Assembly: GCA_031549285.1 (NCBI GenBank)
Contig: JAVBPZ010000011.1
Coordinates: forward strand, 62,001 to 126,000
From: JAAYCI01 sp031549285
GTDB taxonomy: Bacteria; Bacillota; Clostridia; Oscillospirales; Ruminococcaceae
Length of the DNA stretch: 64,000 bases
Reading direction: 5' to 3'
The notes beneath the pieces are model-generated. The model was not told where the DNA came from, did no database searches, and worked only from the letters and a program-made list of their open reading frames with translations. Of the stretch, positions 24,515 to 32,702 are shown one piece after another. How positions within the stretch are numbered: position 1 is the first letter of the stretch; every line of letters starts with the position of its first letter. The position numbers and the translations under genes are program-made.

Positions 24515-24632
24515 AAGAATCCCTCTATCTGTTTTTCTGATTTTGTGTTCTTGCTTTTATTTTAGGCAAAGTATCTATTGGAATATTCCGCTGTTTATTG
24601 CGAAAACAATTTTTCCATGACAGGCAGCCGGT

Positions 24633-25535
24633 TCATATCAGCCGGGCGCCCATGTTGTCGGCAGCCAGGCGCTGCAGCCGGTAATGCCCAGCCAGGCCAC
24701 CGCCATCTTGGGCGGTACGCAGGGCATCCTCTGCCGCCGGCCAAAAGGCGGTGTTGCTTTTTTCCACGATGGCCAGCACCGACGGCCCCGCCCCACTTAC
24801 GCAGACCGCCGCCGCCCCGCAGGAAAGCGCCAGCTGGAAAACCTCCTGTGCGCCGGGCATCAGCGAAAACCGGTACGGCTGGTGCAGCTTGTCACCGGTG
24901 ACCACCGGCAGCAGATCCACCCGCCCCTCGCACAGGGCCGCCTGCACCAGCGCCGCGCGCGACAAGTTGTACACCGCGTCCCGGAACGGCACCTCTGCCG
25001 GCAGCACGCCCCGCGCTTTGTCGGTGGGCAGCTCGTAATCCGGCACAAACACCGCGAAGGTGAACAGCGGCGAAATCTCTTTTTTCACACTGTATACCCG
25101 GCCTTTTTCAATGCAGCTGGCTACACACCCGCCCAGCAGCGCCGGGGCCACGTTGTCCGGGTGGCCCTCCATGCCGGCGGCAATGGTCAACAGTTCCTCC
25201 CGGGTGCAGGGGTTGCGCAGCAGGGCGTTTGCCCCAATAAGCCCCGCCACAATGCAGGCCGAGGACGAACCCAACCCCTTTGTTACGGGAATGGGGCTGC
25301 GCTGCCGCAGTTCCAGGCCCTTGAACGGACGGCCACACTCCTGGTACAGAACCTGCGCCGCATGGTAAACCAGGTTGTCCGGGCCGGTGGGAACCGGCTG
25401 GCCATCTTCACTGACTACTGTGCAGCCTTCCGCTTCCTGGAAGGACACTGTGTTGCCCAGCGCCAGCGCCAGGCCAATGGTATCAAACCCCGGGCCCACG
25501 TTGGCACTGGTGGCCGGCACAAAAACCGTAATCAT
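24633..25535 (-). CDS. thrB: Homoserine kinase
   Basis: GHMP-family kinase that phosphorylates homoserine for threonine synthesis. 300 residues. Opens with FVPATSANVGPGFDTIGLAL and has the ATP loop PVTKGLGSSSACIVAG (about 84-100) and the C-terminal CVSGAGPSVLA motif. It follows hom with a 138-base gap that includes a small AAGACG..CGTCTT hairpin. Threonine synthase (thrC) is not in the cluster. Confidence 0.96.
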   Translation of the reverse strand: MITVFVPATSANVGPGFDTIGLALALGNTVSFQEAEGCTVVSEDGQPVPTGPDNLVYHAAQVLYQECGRPFKGLELRQRSPIPVTKGLGSSSACIVAGLIGANALLRNPCTREELLTIAAGMEGHPDNVAPALLGGCVASCIEKGRVYSVKKEISPLFTFAVFVPDYELPTDKARGVLPAEVPFRDAVYNLSRAALVQAALCEGRVDLLPVVTGDKLHQPYRFSLMPGAQEVFQLALSCGAAAVCVSGAGPSVLAIVEKSNTAFWPAAEDALRTAQDGGGLAGHYRLQRLAADNMGARLI

Positions 25536-25673
25536 GTCGTTTTCTCCCTAAAGCAACGGGGCTGAACCTCCTATACCAGTGGCGCCCCACTTTCGTGCTT
25601 TGCTCTATTATTGGCCTTGGCTAACATCAAGACGCATGGCGTCTTATTGGCACGCCAACGGCCGGCACGCAAC

Positions 25674-26897
25674 TCATCGCCAGATTTTCATCGCCAGCGC
25701 CACTTTGCACCCGTCTTTTTCAAAGGCATGGCATACCGCATCCAGTTCCGCAGGGGTAAGGCCACACACCGCCGCCGACGTATCGCCTTCCAGCAGGCGA
25801 ACATCGGTCGCTGTGGGCGCCTGCAGCTTTTGGATGCACCCGGCGTCCTGCATGCGCAGGTACCATTCATACCGGCCGTTGTCGGCATAGCAACCCTCGA
25901 TGGGGTGCGCAGGCTGCCAGAACAGGCTGTCGTGAATTTTCACCCCTTCGCGCAGCGCGTCAATGGCGTCCGCCACCACCGCGCTGGCGGTAGGTAATTT
26001 GCCGGCGCCCTTGCCGTAAAATACCACGTCCCCCAGCATATCATTGCCAACCTGTACCGCGTTGAAAACATCCTCCACGCCGGCAAGCTGCTGGTTTTTG
26101 TCCACGATCATAGGTTCTACACCACAGGCCAATGGCCCGTCCTCGTCCCTTTTTGTCCAGGCAATCAGCTTTACCGCGCCGCCCAGCTCCGCTGCTGCAC
26201 GCATATCCTCAGGGGTGACGTCACGGATACCACGGGCAGAGACGTTCTGCGGGTACACATGGCTGCCGAACGCCAACGAGGCCAAAATGGCAATTTTACG
26301 CTGGGCATCAATGCCGTCCACGTCGGCGGAGGGGTCAATGGTTTCCGCATACCCCAGCGCCTGGGCCTCTGCCAACGCCTCTGCAAAATTCATGCCATCT
26401 TTTTCCATGCGGGTCAGCATGAAGTTGGTGGTGCCATTCACGATGCCCGCCACCGACTGAATACGGTTCGCCGCCAGGCACTGGTGCATAGGGGTAATGA
26501 TGGGGGTGCCGCCACCCACGCTGGCCTCGAACAAAAAGCACACACCATTTGCTTTGGCGGTGGCCAGCAGCTCGGCCCCGTGGGTGGAGACCAGTTCCTT
26601 ATTGCTGGTGACCACGTGGCGGCCGCTTTCCAGCGAACGGGTGACGAAATCCAGCGCATACTTGGTGCCGCCGATGGTTTCCACCACCACCTTCACCTCA
26701 GGGTCCGCCAGGATGGGATCCAGGCTTTTCACAAACAGCGCGGCGTCGGGGCTAGCGGAAAAATCCCGGATATCACAGATGTATTTAACGCTTAATTCCT
26801 CACCCAAGCGGCGCTGAATACCCGCCGCATTCCGGCGTAGCACCTCCAGTACACCGCTGCCCACCGTACCAAACCCCAGGATTGCCAGTTTTGCCAT
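25674..26897 (-). CDS. hom: Homoserine dehydrogenase
   Basis: Reduces aspartate semialdehyde to homoserine. 407 residues: NAD(P) fold with GFGTVGSGV at residues 8-16, VVVETIGG, the catalytic region with NGTTNFML and DPSADVDGIDAQRKIAIL, and a C-terminal segment in which an ACT regulatory domain is expected. The start at 26897 (MAKLAILGFG) is preferred; GGGG lies about ten bases upstream. It lies just downstream of a PheB-type ACT protein, which may regulate the branch. Confidence 0.96.
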   Translation of the reverse strand: MAKLAILGFGTVGSGVLEVLRRNAAGIQRRLGEELSVKYICDIRDFSASPDAALFVKSLDPILADPEVKVVVETIGGTKYALDFVTRSLESGRHVVTSNKELVSTHGAELLATAKANGVCFLFEASVGGGTPIITPMHQCLAANRIQSVAGIVNGTTNFMLTRMEKDGMNFAEALAEAQALGYAETIDPSADVDGIDAQRKIAILASLAFGSHVYPQNVSARGIRDVTPEDMRAAAELGGAVKLIAWTKRDEDGPLACGVEPMIVDKNQQLAGVEDVFNAVQVGNDMLGDVVFYGKGAGKLPTASAVVADAIDALREGVKIHDSLFWQPAHPIEGCYADNGRYEWYLRMQDAGCIQKLQAPTATDVRLLEGDTSAAVCGLTPAELDAVCHAFEKDGCKVALAMKIWR

Positions 26898-27084
26898 CGC
26901 TTTGTACCCCACTTTGAAAGTTTCTGTTTGCTGATTTTTCTTGATGATTCCGTCCTATTACCATTACATCAGCATTCTACCAAAGCTTTTTCACAGAATG
27001 CTTTTGAGTGACTTATGCAAAATATTTCTACTGTTCGTTCTTATTTGTGTATTGATTTACGCAATTACGGCCTTGCCTTATTCG

Positions 27085-27513
27085 CTACCCGTTCGCACGA
27101 ATGTCGACCACCGTTCTTTGCTTTTTCAGGCTGGCGCACAGTTCGTCCAGGGTCATGCGCATGCCGTCGGTGCGCACCGTAACGGTGGCGGTGGCCGCCC
27201 CGTCTTCCGGGACGCTTTGGTTTATGGTCACCACACCGGCGCCCGCCGCCGATATCCCGGCCAGCAGCGCCTGCAGCGCGCCGGTCTCATCCAGCAACGA
27301 GGTGGTAAGCGTAACGATACCCTCCCCGGTGTTGGCGCGAAACACGCTGTCCCTATATTTATAGTATGCGCTGCGGCTGATGCCGGCCAGGCGCACTGCC
27401 TGGGAGACATTCTTTGCTCCCTCCCCGGCCAGTAACTCCTTTGCCTTCAGCACCCGCAAAAACACCTGTGGCAGCACCGATGCCTCCACCAGCAGGTACT
27501 TCTTTTTTTCCAT
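27085..27513 (-). CDS. pheB: PheB-type ACT domain regulator
   Basis: 142 residues of the UPF0735 family. The N-terminal half contains a helix-turn-helix-like segment (AVRLAGISRSAYYKYRDSVF) and the C-terminal half an ACT domain (VTLTTSLLDETGALQALLAG) that would bind an amino acid. It precedes hom-thrB-lysC in the same direction, so it probably senses an amino acid and tunes this pathway; the ligand is not known. The start at 27513 follows GGGGTGAACAGC. Confidence 0.88.
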   Translation of the reverse strand: MEKKKYLLVEASVLPQVFLRVLKAKELLAGEGAKNVSQAVRLAGISRSAYYKYRDSVFRANTGEGIVTLTTSLLDETGALQALLAGISAAGAGVVTINQSVPEDGAATATVTVRTDGMRMTLDELCASLKKQRTVVDIRANG

Positions 27514-27552
27514 GCTGTTCACCCCACAAGCACACATGTACTCCTACAGCAT

Positions 27553-27581
27553 ACTATAGCATATGCCCTGCCGGCTGACAA
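27553..27581 (-). promoter_or_regulatory. Promoter of pheB and probably hom-thrB-lysC
   Basis: TTGTCA (27581-27576), 17-base spacer, TATAGT (27558-27553), about 35 bases before the pheB start. No amino-acid riboswitch or T-box is seen. Confidence 0.75.
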
Positions 27582-27784
27582 GAATTCTTGCTATTTTTGC
27601 CCCATTGCATAAAACATGGTGTTTTTTGGGAGATTTTGCTGCCGGGTTGCACAAGAAGGCTGGCCAGTGGGTCACATAAATTGCTTTCCACCGGTGGACA
27701 CTTTTTGTGCTGTACACACAGCCAGAACATATTTCTACCTGTCGGCGGGCGTTTGCTGAAGCCGTGTATTTGCCAAAACCAACC

Positions 27785-28960
27785 TTATAAAATACTTTTT
27801 ATCCCTTTGGCCAGCTCCATCAGTACCGGCGCCGTGTTCAGCGCGGGGTCACGGATGGCCAGCCCCAGCAGCTCGTGCAAAACCTGGCCACAAGCCTCCC
27901 CACGTATTCCTGCATAGCGCAGCATGTCGCCGTTTATGGCCAGATCCTTCAGGCGATAAGGTTCCTGAGCGGCTTCCAGCGCGGCAAACAGGGCCGGCTC
28001 CCCGCGAAACTTTGGCGAAATAGCTGCGAATGTATCCGCCGTCGGAGCATATCCTTCCGGCAGATCGACATCCTGCAGTTTTTGCTTCAGCACCAGCAGA
28101 TCCTGCGCCGGGCCCAGGCGGTACAGCCGCGTGTACTGATTCAGCATGGAAACAAACCGCGCGGAAAAACGGAACGCACCGCTTACCCGGTCGGTGTCTG
28201 CGCCGCACAGCGCCAGCAGCCCCCACCACCGGCAGAGGCCGCGCCGTGGCATCTGCGCCAGCGGCGCGAGTGGCTGGTCATAGGCAAGGCCATACCCGGC
28301 AAGACCACCCGCCTTCAGCAGCGGCGCCATCGCCGCCGGGTCTGTCGACAGCAAAATGCGCTCCAGCTCCGCGCGCACCCGCTCGCGGGAAAGTGTGGCG
28401 ATGCTTCCGGCGGCCTTCTTTGCCGCGGCCAGGGTAGCCTTTTCCGGCGAAAAGCCCAGCACCGCCGCGAAGCGGAACAGGCGTAAAATGCGCAAAGGAT
28501 CTTCGCTAAACCGCTGGGCCGGGCTGCCCACACAGCGCAGCTGCCGGTTTTCTATATCCTGCCGGCCGCCATAGGGATCTGTCAGTTCCTGCCCATCCCA
28601 AGCCATAGCATTTATGGTAAAATCGCGGCGGGCCAGGTCCGCCCGGATGTCCGGCACAAAATGCACCGTGTCCGGATGGCGCCGATCGGAATAAGCCCCC
28701 TCGGTACGGCAAGGGGTTACCTCGCACACTGCGGCGCCAAACGGCAGCTGTACCGTGCCACACACGCCGCCAATAAGGCGGGCGCCCGGCAATACCTTTA
28801 GCAGGGTTTCAGTAGGCAAGGTGGCCGCAAAATCCCAGTCTGCCGGGGTTTCACCGCGCAGTAAATCCCGCAGGGCACCGCCCACTACATAGCCCTGCCC
28901 GCCCGCCGCGCGTATGGCAGCCAGCAGGGCATCCGCCTCTTTTGGCAGTGTTATCCGCAC
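27785..28960 (-). CDS. cca: CCA-adding tRNA nucleotidyltransferase
   Basis: Adds or repairs the 3' CCA of tRNAs. 391 residues, class II. Motif A is VVGGALRDLLRGETPADWDFA with the metal aspartates Asp41 and Asp43. Motif B/C contains RRDFTINAMAWDG and DPYGGRQDI, and the arginine stretch EDPLRILRLFRFAA follows. The start is the GTG at 28960 because AAGGAGG lies eight bases upstream; an upstream in-frame ATG at 29041 has no ribosome site. Divergent from murC. Confidence 0.94.
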   Translation of the reverse strand: MRITLPKEADALLAAIRAAGGQGYVVGGALRDLLRGETPADWDFAATLPTETLLKVLPGARLIGGVCGTVQLPFGAAVCEVTPCRTEGAYSDRRHPDTVHFVPDIRADLARRDFTINAMAWDGQELTDPYGGRQDIENRQLRCVGSPAQRFSEDPLRILRLFRFAAVLGFSPEKATLAAAKKAAGSIATLSRERVRAELERILLSTDPAAMAPLLKAGGLAGYGLAYDQPLAPLAQMPRRGLCRWWGLLALCGADTDRVSGAFRFSARFVSMLNQYTRLYRLGPAQDLLVLKQKLQDVDLPEGYAPTADTFAAISPKFRGEPALFAALEAAQEPYRLKDLAINGDMLRYAGIRGEACGQVLHELLGLAIRDPALNTAPVLMELAKGIKSIL

Positions 28961-29159
28961 CGGCAGCACCTCCTTATCCGGCAAAAATGGTATATTGAAA
29001 TCTACTGGAGCTCTCACAAAAACCCACCCATAGTATACCATATTTTAGGGGAGGGTTTTCGCATCCCATGAACGAGGGTATCTGCCATTTCGGACAAAAT
29101 TGTGGTATACTTTGGTAAGAACAAATTTACGGCATCATACCCCGAAAGAAGGTTGCCGC

Positions 29160-30530
29160 ATGGCCTTTTCACTCAGTGATACACTAAAAACCCCAAAAAA
29201 CCTCCACTTCATTGGCGTGGGGGGCAGCGGTATGTATCCGCTGGTGCAAATTTTGCTGGCGGCCGGGCACCACATTTCCGGCAGCGATGTGAACGAAGGC
29301 AGCATCCTGGACTATGAGCGCAAGCAAGGGGTCCGGGTGCTGATGAGCCACGCGCCGGAAAATGTGCACGGCGCAGACCTGGTAATATATTCCGCGGCCA
29401 TTCCCGCCACCAACCCGGAACGCAGCGAAGCATACCGGCTGGACATTCCGTGCATTGAGCGCAGCGTGATGCTGGGGTATGTTGCGTCGCTGTACGCCAT
29501 GCCGCTGTGCATTGCCGGTACCCACGGGAAAACCACCTGCACCGGCATGACGGTGCAAATTTTGGAAATGGCCGGGCTGGATCCCGCCGCGGTCATTGGC
29601 GGGCAGCTGCCGTTAATAGGCGGGTATGGCAAAAGCGGCACCGGCAAAGCTATTGTGGTGGAGGCGTGCGAGTACCACAACACTTTCCTGGAGCTGCGGC
29701 CGGACACCGCCGTGCTGCTAAATGTAGACGATGATCATCTGGAGTTTTTTGGTGATATGGATCACCTGAAGGCAGCGTTCCGGCAGTTTTGCGCGCTGGC
29801 CAGCGGGGCGGTGCTGTACAATGGCGACGACGAAAACTCCCGGGAGGTGGTGGCCGGCCTTTCGGTGCCGCTCACTTCGTTCGGCCTGGCGGAGGGGTGC
29901 GCGCTGCGCGCAGTAGATTTGGCAGAGCACAAACCCGCTTTGTGGGGGTTCACCGTCCTGGAAAATGGACAGGAGGCCGGCCGGATAGAACTGTCCGTTC
30001 CCGGCCAGCACAATGTATACAACGCTCTGGCGGCCTACGGCTGTGCCCGCCGAGCCGGCGCCACCGCGGCGGACTGCGCCATGGGGCTAGCTGCGTTTGG
30101 TGGCACCGGCCGTCGATTCGAGGTGCTGGGACAAAACCACGGCATTACCATTACCGATGACTATGCCCACCACCCCACCGAACTGAAAGCCGTACTGTCC
30201 TCCGCAAAAGAAATGGACTATGGTGCCGTGTGGGCGGTGTTCCAACCCTACACCTACAGCCGTACCGAGATGCTGCTGGACGATTTTGCCGCGGTGCTGC
30301 CCATTGCCGACCACGTGGTGATGACCGCCATCATGGGCGGCCGGGAAAAAGCAGAAGACTATACTATTACCACCGCGGACCTGGCCGCCAAAATTCCGGG
30401 CAGTGTGTGGTTTGAAACCCAGGAAGAAGTGGCGCAGTACGTGATGGCCCACGCAAAACCCGGGGACCTGGTGCTTACACTGGGCTGTGGCGACATATAC
30501 AAATGCGCGCACAGAATGATGGAGCTGTAA
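29160..30530 (+). CDS. murC: UDP-N-acetylmuramate-L-alanine ligase
   Basis: ATP-dependent ligase adding L-Ala to UDP-MurNAc, the first amino acid of the wall peptide. 456 residues, three-domain Mur ligase: N-terminal IGVGGSGMYPL, ATP loop GTHGKTT (120-126), ECHNTF-type segment EACEYHNTFL, NVDDDHLEFF and DDYAHHPTELKAVL. The start at 29160 follows GAAGG. A TATACT box at 29106-29111 probably belongs to its promoter, although the -35 is weak. Convergent with acpS. Confidence 0.96.
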   Translation: MAFSLSDTLKTPKNLHFIGVGGSGMYPLVQILLAAGHHISGSDVNEGSILDYERKQGVRVLMSHAPENVHGADLVIYSAAIPATNPERSEAYRLDIPCIERSVMLGYVASLYAMPLCIAGTHGKTTCTGMTVQILEMAGLDPAAVIGGQLPLIGGYGKSGTGKAIVVEACEYHNTFLELRPDTAVLLNVDDDHLEFFGDMDHLKAAFRQFCALASGAVLYNGDDENSREVVAGLSVPLTSFGLAEGCALRAVDLAEHKPALWGFTVLENGQEAGRIELSVPGQHNVYNALAAYGCARRAGATAADCAMGLAAFGGTGRRFEVLGQNHGITITDDYAHHPTELKAVLSSAKEMDYGAVWAVFQPYTYSRTEMLLDDFAAVLPIADHVVMTAIMGGREKAEDYTITTADLAAKIPGSVWFETQEEVAQYVMAHAKPGDLVLTLGCGDIYKCAHRMMEL

Positions 30531-30585
30531 CGGCACCCTGTCGCGGCAACGGCGCAGAATAGCAGCACCGCGCAGAATATACAGA

Positions 30586-30626
30586 ACATCCCCCGGGACC
30601 CTGTTGAACAGGTTCCCGGGGGATGT
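30586..30626. terminator. Convergent hairpin between murC and acpS
   Basis: ACATCCCCCGGGACCCTG pairs with CAGGTTCCCGGGGGATGT (one mismatch) around a short loop. No T tract follows, so it may be a factor-dependent or simply stable 3'-end hairpin for both genes. Confidence 0.6.
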
Positions 30627-30644
30627 ACAATACCGAGACAAAAT

Positions 30645-31019
30645 TCACAACCGTTCCAGCACCACAAACGCGATGGCAAGACCGGCGTCATGCGTCAGCG
30701 ACAGGTGCGCCGTCAGGCCGTTTTCGTCGCACCAGGCTTTTGCCGCGCCGGACAGCTGGAAAACCGGCGCACCGGAAGCCTGGCGCAGGGCCGCTATCTC
30801 CGCCAAGGCAAACCCGCCCAGGCCCTTGCCTGCCGCCTTCAGGAACGCTTCCTTCGCCGCATAGCACCCCGCGGCGCTTTCGGCGGCGTGCTTTTCCCCG
30901 CGGGAGGCAAACAGGTCCCGCTCTGCCGGGCTGAACACCCGCGCGGCAAAATGCGGTTTCGCCATGCTTTTGGCTATGCGCTCCACCTGGGTACAGTCCA
31001 CTCCCAGCCCATAGATCAT
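30645..31019 (-). CDS. acpS: Holo-[acyl-carrier-protein] synthase
   Basis: Transfers 4'-phosphopantetheine from CoA to ACP. 124 residues, the normal size. GLGVDCTQVERI carries the metal Asp8, AAKEAFLKA carries Glu57, and HLSLTHD closes the site. Preceded by AGGAGGGGGG at a long but workable distance. Confidence 0.95.
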   Translation of the reverse strand: MIYGLGVDCTQVERIAKSMAKPHFAARVFSPAERDLFASRGEKHAAESAAGCYAAKEAFLKAAGKGLGGFALAEIAALRQASGAPVFQLSGAAKAWCDENGLTAHLSLTHDAGLAIAFVVLERL

Positions 31020-31090
31020 AACCGCCGCCCCCCTCCTATATCAAATGTGCTCGTATGCTTTAAATACTATTTTATCGCGCGGCCTCCCCC

Positions 31091-31119
31091 TTGTCAAAAC
31101 CCGGCCACCGTGGTATACT
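31091..31119 (+). promoter_or_regulatory. Promoter of the pheS-pheT transcript
   Basis: TTGTCA (31091-31096), 17-base spacer, TATACT (31114-31119), just upstream of the T-box leader. Confidence 0.85.
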
Positions 31120-31125
31120 TCCCCC

Positions 31126-31434
31126 AGGAAACGCGATGACGAAGGAAAGTATCCGTTTTGCCGCCCGGGCGCCGTGCCCGATAGAGAAGAATGCCTTGGC
31201 TGCGAGCATTCCGGTGTGCAAAGCGCGTGAAGTTCCCTTCCGAGCGGTTCGGCTGAACCGGGTTTTCCCGCACTAGGCCGGAACGGGCCCGCCCGTTACA
31301 GGGGCATGGATGTGACCTATATTGGGCACATCTGCGAGTGTTTGCCGGGCAAATGCCATACGGCAAAAACAAGGGTGGTACCGCGGAAGTTTCAGCTTTC
31401 GTCCCTTTTGGGGGATGAGGCTGTTTTTTTTATT
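31126..31434 (+). promoter_or_regulatory. T-box leader, specifier UUC (Phe), for pheS-pheT
   Basis: Starts with GATGACGAAGGAAAGTA (Stem I base and AGTA bulge). The distal loop reads TTGGCTGCGAG (GNUG type). The specifier TTC at 31233-31235 lies in GTGAAGTTCCCTTCCGAGC, with CCTTC pairing back to GAAGG. T-box antiterminator AGGGTGGTACCGCGG at 31372-31386. Uncharged tRNA-Phe would allow read-through into pheS. Confidence 0.95.
31393..31434 (+). terminator. T-box leader terminator
   Basis: CAGCTTTCGTCCC and GGGGGATGAGGCTG form the stem, followed by eight T and ATT. It competes with the antiterminator. Confidence 0.9.
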
Positions 31435-31620
31435 GGCCAACGAAGCGAGTGCCGCGCAAAACAAAGTTTTGCATTGTCGAGCGAGGCCGGCCGAGAATGG
31501 TTTAATACCCCGCGGCGCACCCAATAGAATAAAGGATGGCGGCCTACGGGCTGCCGCGGAACATGCGCCCAAACGGCGCGGGGGCGGGGCTTGCCCCCGC
31601 GGTATGATACCATTCATTGG
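31429..31620 (+). repeat. Structured intergenic repeat, copy B
   Basis: Counterpart of copy A (21576-21730), 192 bases, lying between the T-box terminator and pheS. Same left end (26 of 29 bases), a GCAAAAC..GTTTTGC hairpin, then an inverted pair built on GGTTTAATACCCCGCGG and CCGCGGTATGATACC, with a more G+C-rich centre than copy A. Confidence 0.6.
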
Positions 31621-31666
31621 TTTTTCACACAGCAGAATACGCAAAACAAAAAACAGGGTGGTGCAG

Positions 31667-32686
31667 ATGAAACAACAACTGGAGAACATTCGTGCAGAGG
31701 CCGCGGCGCTGATCGCCGATGCCGCGGACACCGCGCAGCTGGAAAGCCTGCGGGTACGCTTCCTGGGAAAAAAAGGCGAGGTGACCGCCATTTTGAAGCA
31801 GATGGGCGCGCTGTCGGCAGAGGAGCGGCCCATCATTGGTGCGCTGGCAAATGAAGTGCGTGAGGAAATAGAGGCGGCTATCCGAAGCCGCAGCGAAACA
31901 CTGGCCGGCGCGGCACTGCAGCAGCAACTGACGCAGGAAACCATCGATGTCACGCTGCCGGGCCGCCTGCCCCCCATGGGCGGGCGCCATCCGCTTAGCA
32001 AGGTGCTGGCGGAACTGCAGGAAATCTTCCTCGGTATGGGGTTCGACGTGGTGGCCGGGCCGGAAGTGGAGTATGATAAATACAATTTTGAAATGCTGAA
32101 CATGCCCAAAAGCCACCCCTCCCGCGACACACAGGATACCTTTTATATCACCGAAAACATCCTGCTGCGCACCCAGACCAGCCCCATGCAGATACGCACC
32201 ATGATGGAAACGAAACCGCCCATCCGCATCATTTGTCCCGGCCGGGTGTACCGCAGCGACCCCGCCGACGCCACCCATTCCCCCCTCTTTAACCAAATAG
32301 AGGGCCTGGTGGTGGATGAGGGCATCACCTTCACCGACCTGAAAGGCACGCTGGAGGTGTTTATCCACCAGCTGTACGGGCCGGACACCAAGACCCGCTT
32401 TCGCCCGCATCATTTTGCCTACACAGAACCGTCCGCCGAAATGGACATGAGCTGCTTCCGCTGCGGCGGGAAGGGCTGCTCCTTCTGTAAGCAGGAGGGC
32501 TGGATCGAAATATTGGGCTGCGGCATGGTGCACCCAAAGGTGCTGGAAAACTGCGGCATCGATTCTGCCAAATATTCCGGGTTCGCTTTTGGCGTGGGGC
32601 TGGAACGCATCACGCTGATGCGCTACGACATAGACGACATGCGGCTGCTGTACGAAAACGACCTGCGCTTTTTGCGACAGTTTTGA
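31667..32686 (+). CDS. pheS: Phenylalanyl-tRNA synthetase alpha chain
   Basis: Catalytic subunit of the class II alpha2-beta2 enzyme. 339 residues: N-terminal coiled coil, then the motif 2 region (FRPHHFAYTEPSAEMDMSC), the LGCGMVHPKVL stretch and motif 3 FAFGVGLERITLMRYDIDDM. The segment FRCGGKGCSFCK carries clustered cysteines typical of many bacterial PheS. ATG 31667 is used because it matches the family start; GGGTGG upstream is a modest ribosome site. The preceding 230 bases after the T-box terminator hold repeat copy B. Confidence 0.97.
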   Translation: MKQQLENIRAEAAALIADAADTAQLESLRVRFLGKKGEVTAILKQMGALSAEERPIIGALANEVREEIEAAIRSRSETLAGAALQQQLTQETIDVTLPGRLPPMGGRHPLSKVLAELQEIFLGMGFDVVAGPEVEYDKYNFEMLNMPKSHPSRDTQDTFYITENILLRTQTSPMQIRTMMETKPPIRIICPGRVYRSDPADATHSPLFNQIEGLVVDEGITFTDLKGTLEVFIHQLYGPDTKTRFRPHHFAYTEPSAEMDMSCFRCGGKGCSFCKQEGWIEILGCGMVHPKVLENCGIDSAKYSGFAFGVGLERITLMRYDIDDMRLLYENDLRFLRQF

Positions 32687-32702
32687 AAGGGGAACGCGAA
32701 AC

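Noticed and set aside
27588..27917. Plus-strand frame between pheB and cca
   Set aside because: No ribosome site, overlaps cca antisense, and has no recognisable motif.
31322..31666. N-terminal extension of pheS
   Set aside because: The region is T-box RNA and repeat copy B.
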